Of a DNA stretch of 64,000 nt, positions 1 through 11,459 are shown in pieces. Location of the stretch: the NCBI GenBank assembly GCA_036172665.1, contig CM069876.1:51057001-51121000 (forward strand), written 5' to 3'. Under the pieces are notes generated by a model. That model searched no databases. It had not been told where the DNA came from and saw nothing but the letters and a program-made list of their open reading frames with translations. Origin of the DNA: Prosopocoilus inquinatus (lineage: Eukaryota > Arthropoda > Insecta > Coleoptera > Lucanidae). The position numbers and the translations under genes were made by a program. The first letter of the stretch is position 1; every line of letters starts with the position of its first letter.

Positions 1-198
1 GTGTGTAATAAGTTATGCCTCTTCAATTGCTGAAGCAGTCGGCCTTTATAATCGCAAAACTCACAACTGAACGGTTTCTCGCCGGTATGTATTAAAATGT
101 GTTGTCGCAAGGTTCTGTGGGTTGAAAGTTGACAATCGCATATTCGGCATTTGGATTTTTCTTTATTGGCGGTTTTGGCCTTGGAAATCCGTTTACAC
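1..198 (-). CDS. ZF1: zinc-finger exon, 5' part only, cut by the window edge
   Basis: The exon opens at a TTTTTGTTACAG|G acceptor at position 198 and is open to the window edge. After a basic stretch of about 20 residues it encodes a CRICD-type leader finger ending HILIH, a canonical TGEKPF linker, and a second C2H2 finger (CEFC to HNLLH). The rest lies outside the window. The leader finger places it with ZF2, ZF3, ZF4 and ZF20. The product is presumably a nuclear DNA-binding protein. There is no ATG between the acceptor and the first finger, so translation must begin in an upstream exon. Whether the array stays intact beyond the edge is unknown. Confidence 0.75.
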
Positions 199-568
199 CT
201 GTAACAAAAATTATTTTGTTTGAAAACGATTTTTCAATTAGGCGTACAAAATGATCAAGATGGTAATTCAGTACCTACTGTTCAAGAAGCTCAATAAAAA
301 AAAACAAATTGCAATCTCAACATCGGACAACAGTTTCAGTGATTCCGATGAAAAAGAGTCATCTTGGGCTATCCATGCCCAGAACATCTCAGATGCAAAA
401 AATAGTAATTCATCATCAGAATCTTTTTTTTTTTAGAAAGAAAACTGCTCCTATAATAAGTCAAAAATTTTTCGCTTGAATATTTGCAACGTAAGTAAAA
501 AAAAACACACAAAAAACAAAAAATGTCTTTATTTAATTTAATGGGCAATCCAAATTTGACATCATATT

Positions 569-1058
569 GTACAGGGTTACAACTAATTAAAGGGCCACCC
601 ACTGTGGGGTCTCGTAAACTACATGTAAGAGATACAAAGATGGTTAAATTAGAGAGAAGTTGCGCTATCTTGAGGTCTAAAATAATATACAGAAAAAAAT
701 CTTTTCCATTTTCATTCGTTTCTGAAATATCTTCAAAAAAGCGTGGTGTGCATACCCAAGATGACGTCCGTAAGAAAAGAGACAGTTGACAATCGTATCT
801 GCGAAACTGTCAATCCTAACCTATTTCTTCGAATTCTATTAGATTGTTCATCGAATTTAACAAAAAAAAAAAAAAATCGAATCTGATAATTCTATTTTAG
901 TAATAAGCAAAATATTCCAGATTGAGAAAATAGAAAAGTTTTTTCTTTTTTTAATATTTTGGTAGGCTCTAAAAATAGCGTAATTTAACCGTCGTTGCGT
1001 CCCTTATAGTTTACGAGATCCCCATGTTGGGCCTTTTAATTAGTTGTAACCCTGTATA
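569..1058. mobile_element. MITE-like inverted-repeat element, about 490 bp
   Basis: Bases 569-621 reappear in inverted orientation at 1009-1058 with a few mismatches (TACAGGGTTACAACTAATTA at the outer end). The inside is AT-rich with no transposase-like frame. This is the structure of a non-autonomous terminal-inverted-repeat element. It fills most of the gap between ZF1 and ZF2. Confidence 0.6.
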
Positions 1059-1242
1059 GGGTGTGCCGTTCGAAATAAAAAATGTTGCATCCAGTACCAC
1101 AGCTGTGATTCGTCGAGTTTAGATGAAAATAATTTTATGGTGTAGACTTCTAAAATTTTAAACAGAAACTTTTTCTTGTAACTTCCGTAATTAATCGAGA
1201 TAATACCGCCCGAGCACGCACTATTGGGACACCCTATATATG
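1054..1242. mobile_element. Short element bounded by TATAGGGTGT / ACACCCTATA
   Basis: The right end of the preceding element runs straight into TATAGGGTGTGCC, and ACACCCTATATA follows about 180 bp later in inverted orientation. The match is short (about 10 bp), so this is a weaker call than its neighbour, but the ends resemble the other TACAGGGTG elements in the window. Confidence 0.35.
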
Positions 1243-1316
1243 CAGATAGTTTCTTTATATCGGCTTGCGCATAATCCCACCTCTATTTATAATACTACAC
1301 TTTTCACCACCTTTCT

Positions 1317-2190
1317 TCACTGATGTTTTAGCTTGTGACTATTTAATCGATCACGCCGTCGGCATTTATAATCGCAAAGATCACAACCGAACGGCTTTTC
1401 GTCGGTGTGTTTTAGCTTGTGACGTTTCAAACTTACGACCTGCCGGCATTTATAATCGCAGCGATCACAACTGAACGGCTTCTCGTTGGTGTGTGTTAAC
1501 ACATGGCGTTCTAAATGTTCCGGCCGTGGAGCGTTATAATCGCAAAGGTCACAACTGAACCGCTTCTCGTTGGTGTGTCTTAACTTGTGCCGTTTCAAAC
1601 TTACGAACTGTCGGCATTTATAATCGCAGAGATCACAACTGAACGGCTTCTCGTCGGTGTGCGTTAACATGTGACGTTCTAAATGTCCGAGCCGTAGCGC
1701 GTTATAATCGCAGAGACTACAACCGAACGGCTTTTCGTTGGTGTGCGTTAGCTTATGCCGTTTGACATCTCCGAGCCGCAGAGATTTATAACCGCAAAGC
1801 TCACAGCTGAACGGCTTCTCGTCGGCGTGTTTTAGCTTGTGATATTTCAAACTCACGATTTGCCGGCATTTATAATCGCAGAGGTCACAGTTGAACGGTT
1901 TCTCGTTGGTGTGCGTTAACTTGTGCCGTTTCAGGTGCGCGAGCCGTAGAGAATTGTAATCGCAAAGGTCACAACTGAACAACTTCTCGTCGGTGTGCGT
2001 TAGCTTATGCAATTTCAAATCTCCGCGCTTTCGGCACTTATAATCGCAGAGGTCGCAGCTGAACGGTTTCTCGCCGGTGTGTATTAAAATATGCCGTCGC
2101 AAATTTGCGCCGCTCGTAAGATGATGATCGCATATTCGGCATTTGAATTTTTTTTTCTTGACAGTCTTGACTTTGGAAGTCCGTGTACAC
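1317..2190 (-). CDS. ZF2: 10-finger C2H2 exon, about 290 aa
   Basis: The acceptor is CTTTGTTTCAG|G at 2190 and the stop TGA is at 1317-1319. A CRICD leader finger is followed by nine fingers of about 28 residues. CDYKC-type fingers are interspersed with CDYN/CGYKS-type fingers, which suggests growth by duplication of two-finger units. Linkers are mostly HT[DN]EKPF; only the first is HTGEKPF. The last finger (RRRDRLNSH) is nearly identical to the last fingers of ZF4 and ZF20. All Cys and His ligands are present. Role: probably sequence-specific DNA binding in the nucleus; the target cannot be read. No in-frame ATG precedes the fingers after the acceptor. Confidence 0.85.
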
Positions 2191-2297
2191 CTGAAACAAA
2201 GAGTTCATTATCACTATTTTTTAATATAGTTACAAATATTTACGTACAGCCTACGCTACAGGAAAATTTTTAAATGGTTCAATTTAAAAACAGGCAA

Positions 2298-2762
2298 TTA
2301 TACAGGGTGTTTCATAACAGGTGAAAAAAAAACGAATTCTCATGTACAGAATCTTAGTTTAAGTTAAAATGAAAGAATAGAAAAAAATCAAATTTTGCTT
2401 GGCTTCGGAGTTATCTGAGTTTGAAAATAGAAACTGACACACAAATCAAAGTAATGTCAGTTTTTTTAATTTTTAATGCTGCTCAAGATATCCAGAACAG
2501 AGAGGCTGTATACGTCAATAAGGCGGACACTTTGAACAATTTTTTATAATTCCATTTAATTTGTGTTATATTTTTGTTTTTTGTTTAATGTTTTCATTCT
2601 AAGGCCTTTTGAATGCTTTTTCTGGTCATCTAACTTTAAGTTCAGGTAACTCCGAAACTAAGCAAAATTTGAATATTTTTTATTCTTTCATTTTAATTTG
2701 AAATGAGATGCTGTACATGATATTTCATTTTCTTTCACCTGTTATGAAACACCCTGTATAAC
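2298..2762. mobile_element. MITE-like element with TACAGGGTGTTTCATAACAG ends
   Basis: The left end (TATACAGGGTGTTTCATAACAGGTGAAA) is matched in inverted orientation at 2731-2760. The interior of about 460 bp is AT-rich and contains an internal inverted similarity around TCGGAGTTA/TAACTCCGA. There is no coding frame of note. It lies in the gap between ZF2 and ZF3. The rest of that gap (2763-3316) is AT-rich with nothing I can assign. Confidence 0.6.
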
Positions 2763-3316
2763 AGCAATGACAAGAACATAAAATCAAAACGTTCAAGCGA
2801 CATAGATTTTTTTGCAGTACTATTATAAATATATTATTAATATACTACTATTAATATCAATTGAACAGCTGATATTTTTATAATGATTTCTGTATTTTTT
2901 GTATTGTAAATTGGTTTTCGACCTGTCAGAGCAGAAATTATTATAGTTGTCATTTTGTGTCATAACTTTCAGTACACGCGACATTTACTATGACCTAAAC
3001 ATCAAGACCAATATACACTATGTAAATACAAGCTGCGTTCGTTTATTCAACTTCATTCATTCTATTTTCTTTTTTCGTGCTTTGATCACCCTGTATAGCA
3101 GATTACGTAAATTTATTATTTTTATTTAAAAAAAAAATTATTTCTGACACACAAATGATTACAGGCCTTTATACATATTTTGTTGTTCTCTATAAAAGGA
3201 ATTACTGTCGGAAACAAATGATTGAATAATCTAATTATCCACAACAACAAAAGGAGTTTCTCATGCGTAACCATAAACACAAAACTTATAACACTATACT
3301 TTTTAACGGACGTGCT

Positions 3317-4346
3317 TCACTTATGTCTTAATTTGTGACTATTTAATTGCCATTGCCATCGGCTTTTATAATCGCAAACATCACAACTGAACGGCTTCTC
3401 GTTGGTGTGCGTTAACCTATGCAACTTCAAACTTCGTAGCTCTCGGCATTTATAATCGCAAAGATCACAACCGAACGGCTTCTCGTCGGTGTGTCTTAAC
3501 TTATGCCGCTTCAAGTGTGCGAACTGTAGAGTGTTGTAATCGCAAAGATCGCAACTGAACGGCTTTTCGTTGGTGTGTGTTAGCTTGTGCCGTTTCAGAC
3601 TTCCGAGCTCCCGGCATTTATAATCGCAAAGGTCACAACTGAACGGCTTCTCGTTGGTGTGCGTTAACTTATGCCGTTTCAAATTTGAGAGCTGCAGAGC
3701 GTTGTACTCGCAAAGATCGCAACTGAACGGCTTTCCATCGGTGTGCGTTAACTTATGCCGTTTCAAACTTTCGGGCTTTCTGCACTTAAAATCGCAAAGA
3801 CCACAACTGAACGGCTTATCGTTGATGTGCGTTGACCTGTGCAGTTTGAAGCTTCGGACCTCTCGGCACTTATAATCGCAAAGATCACAAGTGAACGGCT
3901 TCTCGTTGGTGTGTGTTAACTTGTGCTGCTTCAAATTTCTGATCTGTACGCATTTATAATCGCAAAGATCACAGCTGAACGGCTTTTCTTTGGTGTGCGT
4001 TAGCTTATGCCGTTTCAGGCTTACACGTTCACGGCATTTATAATCGCACAAATCACAACTAAACGGCTTCTCGTCGGTGTGTGTTAATTTTTGCTGTTTC
4101 AAATATTCGAGCCATACAGAGTTATAACCGCTAAGATCACAACCGAACGGCTTTCCATCGGTGTGCGTTAACTTATGCCGTTTCAAACTTTCGGGCTTCC
4201 TGCATTTAAAATCGCAAAGATCACAGCTGAACGGTTTCTCGCCGGTATGTATTAAAATGTGTCGTCGTAAATGTGCGTGACTCGTAAGTTGATGATCACA
4301 TATTCGGCATATGAATTTTTCTTTGGCCTTGGAAATCGATTGACAC
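3317..4346 (-). CDS. ZF3: 12-unit C2H2 exon, one finger dead, about 342 aa
   Basis: The acceptor is CTTTGTTTCAG|G at 4346 and the stop is at 3317. It has the CRICD leader finger plus eleven further units. Unit 3 (CDLSGYNSVWLEYLKQQ) has lost its second Cys (to Ser) and its first His (to Gln), so it should not bind zinc. Units 2 and 7 are almost identical (both CRKPESLKRHKLTHTDGKPF), and units 2-3 align with 7-8, so an internal block duplication came before the decay of unit 3. The last unit carries Trp residues in the helix (RWQWQLNSH). Linkers are HT[DNK]EKPF or HTDGKPF. Confidence 0.85.
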
Positions 4347-4943
4347 CTGAAACAAAGAGTTCTTTAATTATCGCTATTACTATCGTTTAATAAAGTGATG
4401 AGCTACGTAGAGCTACTGAAAAATGTCTAATTGTCTCAAGCAAGAATAAGTAATTATTCTCAACAATAAAAAAAAAACAAAATTCAACATTGGGGTGAAT
4501 CGAATTGAACTGAATTGTCTTGACCTTGAAATTTGATTTTGGTTTTAATATCGTTTATAGTTTTAATGTTTCTTGATTTTTTTTTTAAATTTTTTTGCTT
4601 GGATTGAACAGGCTACAGTTCAGTGGTTTACTTGGATTGAGTTAACATTGAAATTGGTTGAGCTTAATTTTAATCTTTTTTTTTTACGAATTTATGAATT
4701 TACGATTTAATTTGCAGCAGAATACATAAATTTATTATTTTTATTAAAAAAAAAAATAGTCAAAAATAGTATAGGAGACTGTGGTTTAAGAAATAATTGA
4801 GAAATTATTAATATTCAATTGAAAAAAGAAATTCCCACAAGCAAAAGATTACAAAAGAAATTTTTGATAAATTTTTGATACATCAAACATACAAGAATAA
4901 ATACAAAAATTATAATACTACACTTTTTATTAACAGACGTGCT
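4347..4943. other. Gap between ZF3 and ZF4
   Basis: AT-rich, with no coding frame. One TGACCTTGA site occurs near 4518, in the T-rich context seen in the larger repeat clusters. Nothing else could be assigned. Confidence 0.5.
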
Positions 4944-5565
4944 TCACTTATGTTTTAACTTGTGACTATTTAATCGATCACGCCGTCGGCATTTATAATC
5001 GCAATAATTACAACTGAACGGCTTCTCGTCGGTGTGCGTTAATTTATGCTGCTTCAAACTTCCGAGCTGTCGGCATTTATAATCGCAGAGATCACAACTG
5101 ATCAACTTTTCGCCGGTGTGTGTTAACTTATGCCGCTTCAAATTTCCGAACTGTCGGCATTTATAATCGCAAAAATCACACCCGAACGGCATTTCGTCGG
5201 TGTGTGTTAACTTGTGTCGCTTCAAATCTCTGAGGCGTAGAGATTTATAACTGCAGAGATCACAACCGAACGGCATCTCGTTGGTATGCGTTAGCCGATG
5301 CTTTTTCAGATCTCCTAGCCGCAGAGCGTTGTAATCGCAAAGATCGCATCCGAATGGTTTCTCGTTGGTGTGTTTCAGCTTGTGCTGTTTCAGACTTTCG
5401 AGTTGTCGGCATTTATAGTCGCAAAAATCGCAGCTGAACGGTTTCTCGCCGGTATGTAATAAAATATGCTGCAGCAAATTTCGGCGACTTGTCAATTGAT
5501 AATCACATATTCGGCATTTGAATTCCTGTTTATTTGCAGTTTTGACTTTGGAAACCCTTTTACAC
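4944..5565 (-). CDS. ZF4: 7-finger C2H2 exon, about 206 aa
   Basis: The acceptor is ATTTGTTTCAG|G at 5565 and the stop TAA is at 4944. The leader finger is CRICD ending HILLH. Six fingers follow, all with complete C2H2 ligands. Fingers 3 and 4 are of the YNALRL/YKSLRL helix type and the others of the CDYKCRQ type. Two linkers are HTGEKPF/HTGEKLI and the others HTDE or HTNE, some ending MPF instead of KPF. The last finger is nearly the same as that of ZF2. It is the shortest complete member of the leader-finger group in this part of the cluster. Confidence 0.85.
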
Positions 5566-6330
5566 CTGAAACAAATAGTTCTTGCTTTAAAAACGCAATT
5601 ATTGTTACTATTGTTTAATAATAAAATGACAAAAAGTTATATGACATTCCATTTAAAAAATTAGTCATCGTGGTTTGAATATTCTCAAGTTTATTAATTT
5701 TTTTATAAGAACTTACGTTGCTGGGATTTTTTGACCTTGACGGTATAACTGAGAACGAGTTTCAAGACGAAACTTTTGCAAAAAATCACAAGTCTCCAAC
5801 GTCATTTGTTCGGAAGATATTTGCATTTGTTTGAGGTAGAGCGATATTTTTTTTAAAAAAGTTGAATAACGCGTTCCATTTAAAATAACAAAGTGACCTA
5901 AAGGCCAGGCTAAATGGAACACCCTGTATATGTCAAGCTAAAATTTAAAACATGCTCCACTTCATTTGAAATATTTTTTCGTAAAATTAATAACTGGATG
6001 AAAGAATCCGTCTTAAGTGGGACAGACTGTACATCAATAAAAAAAAAAAAACAATTATTCAAAATCTTAATAAAATTCTCGAACAATCCTCACACTTACA
6101 AAATTCTCACAAAATACCCGCGGGCAAACAAAATCCTTACAAATTGGGAAATTACTCACAAACTGGCAACGCTGCTCAACTCATTGCCAACCTGATGCAC
6201 TCTACACCAGCTTTAGCGTTTTTAACAAACATCTGGTGATAAAAATTGACATATAGCGTAAATCCTGAGTCATTTTTATGACAATTGCTGCAAACTGCAG
6301 TGTTTTTGTGAAATAAAAAAAAAAGAAAGT
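5566..6330. other. Gap between ZF4 and ZF5
   Basis: It contains a TGACCTTGA site near 5735, and a local inverted repeat (GTTCCATTTAAAATA near 5874 against TAAATGGAACACCCTGTATA near 5911) that ends in the TACAGGGTG-type terminus. An A-rich stretch of short direct repeats (AATTCTCACAAA-like) runs from 6060 to 6170. No gene is seen. Confidence 0.4.
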
Positions 6331-7288
6331 TCAGTTTTTTTTGTCCGCAAGTGTACATTCGATTTGCTTGTCAGTATGTTTCTGCGAGTGCGCTTTCAAG
6401 TCTTCAGCTCGTCGACATTTATAATCGCAAGCGTTGCATTTCAACGGCTTATCGCCAGTGTGTCTCCACGTATGCTTTTTAAACGACGTCTCGTAGTTGC
6501 ACTTAAAATCGCACTGGTCGCATTCGAACAGCTTATCCGCGTTGTGCGTCAGCACGTGCTTATTAAAAGAATACGGCCACCGAAATTCGCGGCCGCAAAC
6601 TTTACACCTGTACGGTTTATCGTCGGTGTGCGTCAACATGTGCGCCTTCAAACTGTAAGACCGCTTGAACGTGCAGTCGCAGACGGCGCACTTCAACAGT
6701 TTCTCGTCGGTGTGTATCAACATGTGGCTTTTTAAATTGCCAGCGCGGCCAAACTCGCTGGCGCAAATCGCGCACCTGAACGGCTTCGAGCCGCTGTGGT
6801 TCGACATGTGCTCCTTCAAGTTGGCAGAACGGAGGCACGCGTAATCGCAGAGCTTGCACTTGAACGGTTTCTCGCCGCTGTGCCTCAACCCGTGCAGTTT
6901 CAAATGCGCGGGCAGCCTACAGCTGTAATCGCAGATGTTGCACTTGAACGGTTTCTCATCGGTGTGTATCATCGCGTGCCTCTTTAAAGTTGAGGCGTGT
7001 TTGCTCGCGTAATCGCAGTGCCCGCATTTAAACGGCTTCTCGTCGGTGTGCATCTTCATGTGGCTCTTCAGGTGTTGAAAATGGCGGCCTTGATAACCAC
7101 ACGTGGTGCATTTAAACGGCTTATCGGCGCTGTGCGTCAACATGTGCACTTTCAATCTTGAAGAATGGGCGCATTTGTAATCGCAGTTGTTGCACTCGTG
7201 TCGCTTCTCGTCGGTCTTCGTCGTCGCGTGCGATTTACGTTTTCCTGGTTTCAATCCACCTAAAGGTTTATTCACCTCGCGAGGTGTC
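6331..7288 (-). CDS. ZF5: 10-finger C2H2 exon, about 318 aa
   Basis: The acceptor is GTTTTGTTTTAG|G at 7288 (TAG instead of CAG) and the stop TGA is at 6331. There is no CRICD leader; a basic segment (KPGKRKSH) comes before ten complete fingers. Fingers 8 and 9 (REFRWPYSFNKH, then CDQCDFKCNY) match fingers 9 and 10 of ZF6, so the two exons arose by tandem duplication. The gap to the ZF6 stop is 166 bp and contains no minus-strand ATG at all. A GTAAGT at 7388-7393 in that gap is donor-like, but the only ATG near it (within the end of ZF6) would splice in the wrong phase. Confidence 0.85.
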
Positions 7289-7453
7289 CTAAAACAAAAC
7301 ACAACGTTAAGATTGACTGACTTCCTAAACGTCAAGGTGACAGTTGGATGACAGCTGTCAAACAATTGTAATGTTTTTAGGTTTTATAACTTACAGAGAC
7401 GTGCCGCGTAAATGAAATGAAACTTCAGCAAGCTTTTCAATTGAATTTTTTTA

Positions 7454-8657
7454 TTATAATTTCTCATGTGATAACATGTGTTTTTTTAAGGACCTAGCCT
7501 GTAAGCATTTATACTCGCAGTGACTGCATTCGAGCGGCTTCCCATCGGCATGTCTCTGCATGTGCACCCTCAGCTGTTCCGGTCGCCTGCACTTATAATC
7601 GCAAACGTTACATTTATGCGGCTTTTCGTCGGTGTGAATCAGCATATGCGTCCTCAACTGTCTGCCCTCCCTGCATCCGTAATCGCAAACACCACACCTG
7701 TACGGCTTCTCGCCGGTGTGTATCCACCCATGCCTTTTCAAGCCTCCGGCGTAATTGCACTTGAAGTCGCACTGGTCGCACTCGAACGGCTTATCGGCGG
7801 TGTGCGTCAGCACGTGCCTGTTAAAACTCTGCGGCCACCTAAACGCACAGCCGCAGATTTCGCACTTGTACGGTTTTTCGTCGGTGTGAATCACCATATG
7901 CGCTTTTAAAGTGTACGACTGGTCGCACCTGTAGTCGCAGACCTCGCACTTGAACGGTTTCTCGACGTCGTGCGTCTTCACGTGCCGCTTTAAGATTTCA
8001 GCGCTGCCATACTCGTAACCACAAATCGCACATTTCAACGGCTCGATGTTAGTGACGGGGGCGGCGTGATTCGCCGCGTGCGCCTTCAAATACTCGGAGC
8101 GGATGGTCGCGTAATCGCAGAGATCGCACTTGAACGGTTTCTCGCCGCTGTGCGTCATCAAGTGTCGCTTCAAGTTCGTGACGTTGCCGCACTTGTAATC
8201 GCAAGTCGAGCACTTAAACGGCTTACAGCCGTTGTGGTTCGACATGTGTATCTTCAGACTGGACGAACGGCTGGAGGCGTAATCGCATAGGTTGCATTTG
8301 AACGGTTTTTCGCCGGTGTGTCTCGCCTCGTGTCGCTTCAAGTTGCCGGCGTTGCAGCATTTGTAGTCGCAGGTCGAGCATTTGAACGGCTTGTCGTCGC
8401 GGTGCGTCAGCGCGTGACTTTTTAAGTACAGGGGGCGCTTGCATGCGTAATCGCAGAAGTCGCACTTGTAGGGTTTCTCGTGGCTGTGCACCGACACGTG
8501 CAGTTTTAAATTGCCCGCGTAATTGCTCGCGTAATCGCATTGGGGGCATCTAAATGGTTTCTCGCCCTCGTGTGTCTCCACATGCGACAACTCGGATGAC
8601 GTGAATAACAGAAAATGTTGCTGATTACCGTCATCTGTGGATTCACGTCCGTAATTC
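7454..8657 (-). CDS. ZF6: 13-finger C2H2 exon, about 400 aa
   Basis: The acceptor is CTTTTGTTTCAG|G at 8657 and the stop TAA is at 7454-7456. An acidic, polar N-terminal segment of about 30 residues precedes 13 complete fingers, joint highest in the window with ZF21. Between fingers 6 and 7 the linker is expanded and contains APVTNIEP, so the protein probably binds as a 6-finger block and a 7-finger block. AATAAA overlaps the stop codon, giving this exon its own poly(A) signal, as expected for a terminal exon. Finger 6 (ATIRSEYLKAH) resembles finger 5 of ZF12. Confidence 0.87.
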
Positions 8658-9432
8658 CTGAAACAAAAGCGTACGTCAAAAGAATTTTCAACTTTTCACC
8701 CTTTTCTTAGTTACATGTGTTTATAAAGACCTGGGCCCAGTACACGTTAAGTTTTTCAGTTTAAAATGCACTTAATTTTGAGTATTTTTTTTTAAATTTA
8801 ATTGCGTTTACGTTACACGTGTAAATAGCAAAAGTGGTTTGGGTATGTTTTCTTTTATGTAAAACAAAAGAAAACACATTAATTAATAGCCCTTAAGGCA
8901 ATCCGATCGTTCTGGGTTTTAATTTATTCGCGTCTTGACCGGTTACTTTGATCCCCTTTTCTCAGAGTGCGCTAAACTTGACCAAAATTCTCAGTAAAAT
9001 ATGTTATTTCAATCAGTATAGTTTTTCTGATCGCTAAACTCATCGATTTTCAAGAAAGAAAAACGATAAAACAATGGTGGTAGACATTCGTAAATTAAAT
9101 AACTTACTATATTTCTTTTACTTTTAATTACTATTATAAAGACTATAACAGTTACAAAAAAACTAAATTAAAATTAAATTTATTCAAAATCTAAAAACAA
9201 AAATCCGGTTCATCTCAAGGTCAACCCAACTCAATTCAATTTGACATAGCTCTGGCGTATCGAGAAGAAATTTTGAAATTATTGAAAGAATTAAAAAGTT
9301 AAAACGGATAAAATTTAAAGATTTTGTTGCAAATCGTTTTTCGTTGCAATGTCAGTTCAAAAAGCGATCGTAGGATGTTGCTGTTTTATCTGTTCGATAA
9401 AATTTAAGAGTCTCTTTAAACTCGTCGCATGA
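8658..9432. other. Gap between ZF6 and ZF7 with conserved blocks
   Basis: It contains the CCTGGGCCCAG element (near 8730), then a stretch from about 8950 to 9250 that is repeated at 12980-13290. One TCAAGGTCA site is near 9216. No coding frame is seen. Confidence 0.5.
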
Positions 9433-10950
9433 TTACGTCGCTTTTTTCTTGTCTCTGTGAACCTTCATGTGATTTTTTAAATTCCAAGCAATGCGGCACC
9501 GATAATCGCAAATCGTGCACTTGTACGGCTTCTCATCGGAGTGCGTCAACATGTGCGTCTTTAGGCACGTAAGATATCTGCTTCTGTAATCGCACACCTC
9601 GCATTGAAAGGGCCTTCCGATAGCGTGCTTCATCACGTGGGTTTTCAAATTTGAAATGTGGCTGCACTGAAAATTGCAAACCGTACATTTGAACAGTTTC
9701 TTGTCGCTGTGGACGAGCGCGTGCGCTTTCAGAGCGCTGGGACGTTTACATCGGAAATCGCAGAGGTTACACTTGAATGGTTTTTCGTCGCTGTGCGTCA
9801 CCATGTGACTTTTTAAATCCGCAGATAACTTAAACGCCCGCTCGCAGACAGTGCATTTAAATGGTCTCTCGTCGCTGTGCTTCGTTATCACGTGACGGCG
9901 TAAGCTTCCGGCAAGGCCAGTTTGGTAATTGCAGATCGTACACCTGAACGGTTTTTCACCGCTATGTCGGACCGTGTGCCGTTTTAAGCTTACAGCGTGT
10001 TTAGTTTCGAAATCGCACACGCGGCACTTGAATAGTTTTCCGTCTTCGCCTCCAAGTTTACGTGATGAAGAACTGCGATCTTCGGCATCTGCAGGCGATC
10101 CACCGGCGATATTCCTGTAACAAAATGCCACGTTAATTTCGAAGAAGTAAATTCGAAAAATTTTGTTTAATTAAAAAAAAAGAATTGGGGAGAAGTAGAG
10201 AATGCGTAATATTCTACAACTATAGCTTACATAAGCTAATCGCAAGCTTAATGCTTCCGTCAATCAAAACACGTGAAAGTTACTAAAACATTTTAATTTT
10301 TAGCTGATTGTGAGTTATCGATTACCTAAGAGTACCGCTTTACAAAACATCCGGTGCAATAGTAAACGAGACGTTTTGGTGGCCGGGCGTTGCTGTTTTG
10401 CGAATTTTTTTTAACTTATTTAACGCGATGCATCAACTTTCTTATGAGTCAAGACGTGTCGCTTCAAGCTCGCCGCGTGCTTGCACCTAAAATCGCACAG
10501 ATCGCAAGTAAACGGCTTTTCGTCACTGTGGACCTTCATGTGACTTCTGTAGTTCCAAGCGCTGCGGCACTGATACTCGCAAACCGCGCACTTGAACGGC
10601 TTTTCGCCGGTGTGCGTCAACATGTGCGACTTGACAGACGCGGAATAGTTGCTTCTGTATTGGCACAGGTTGCATTTGAACGGCCTTTCGTCGGTGTGCG
10701 TCATCACGTGCGTCTTCAGACTTGAAACGTAGCAGCAACGAAAATCACAAATCGTACACTTGAAGAGTTTCTCGCCGCTGTGAATCAGCGCGTGCAGTTT
10801 CAGGGCTTTGGCTCGTTTACATCTGAAATCGCAGAGGCTGCACTTGAACGGTTTCTCGTCGCTGTGGTTTAGCATGTGCCTTTTCAGATTCTGCGATAGC
10901 TTACAGGCGTAATCGCAGAGGTGACACTTGAACGGCTTTTCGTCGTTGTG
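8950..10950. repeat. Segmental duplication, copy 1 (partner 12980-14930)
   Basis: Non-coding sequence, ZF7, the gap and most of ZF8 are repeated at 12980-14930 in the same order and orientation, with scattered mismatches in gaps and in codons. The two copies flank ZF9. The breakpoints given are approximate, taken by eye. Confidence 0.75.
9433..10114 (-). CDS. ZF7: 7-finger C2H2 exon, about 226 aa
   Basis: The acceptor is TTTTGTTACAG|G at 10114 and the stop TAA is at 9433. A polar N-terminus rich in Ser and Gly (GGSPADAEDRSSSS) leads to seven complete fingers. Finger 2 has four residues between the histidines (HVITKH). Linkers are HSDEKPF and variants. It is the paralogue of ZF10 with the same length. 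Several of the substitutions between them fall at helix positions -1, 1, 2 and 3, for example in fingers 1, 2 and 4, so the pair may recognise different DNA. The ATG-like GTGGCA just upstream of the acceptor is not an ATG in either copy. Confidence 0.86.
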
Positions 10951-11188
10951 TATCAACATGTGACGTTTCAGGCCTCCGGACCAGTCGGTCTGATAACTGC
11001 AGATCGTACATCTAAATTGCTTTTCGCCGTTATGCGGGATCCCGTGCGTCACGGTGGTTTCGAGAGCGGCGCGTAGACGGCGATTAAATAGCTTTTCGTC
11101 TTTGTGCACGCACGATGCGAATTTAAATGTCTGTGAGAGATTGCGTTTGGCATCTGCAAATCCAAGGACGATGTGTTTATCACATTTC
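10420..11188 (-). CDS. ZF8: C2H2 exon with 7 intact fingers and a dead first unit, about 255 aa
   Basis: The acceptor is TTTTGTTGCAG|G at 11188 and the stop is at 10420. The first unit (LFNRRLRAALETTVTHGIPH) keeps finger spacing but has lost both cysteines. The same decay is seen in its paralogue ZF11, so it came before their duplication. Seven complete fingers follow, and the last four are nearly identical to those of ZF11. The gap to the ZF9 stop is 271 bp. Its only minus-strand ATG is followed by a stop after two codons, so no local coding first exon is possible there. Confidence 0.85.
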
Positions 11189-11459
11189 CTGCAACAAAAT
11201 GGGCACGTTAATAACGAAAGTAAATTAAAAAAAAAATAACGTGATTAATTTGGGGGGAAAAAAGGACAAAATTTTCAGTATTTCATTCAGTATACTTGTA
11301 TAAGTAGTTAGAGGAGAGTTTCGCGAGTCTTTTCTGAACGCTAAACTCGTCGATTTTCAAGAAAGAAACCCGATTAACCGAAGGCACAAATTAAAGTAAC
11401 TTAGGTAATTGTTTTTTTTTTTTTTTATCTAACACAACAAATAATAACATCTAACACAG

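Noticed and set aside
7388..7393. GTAAGT in the ZF5/ZF6 gap as donor of a private first exon for ZF5
   Set aside because: The exon before it has no ATG, and the one ATG in the end of ZF6 gives phase 1, which makes a stop at the junction.
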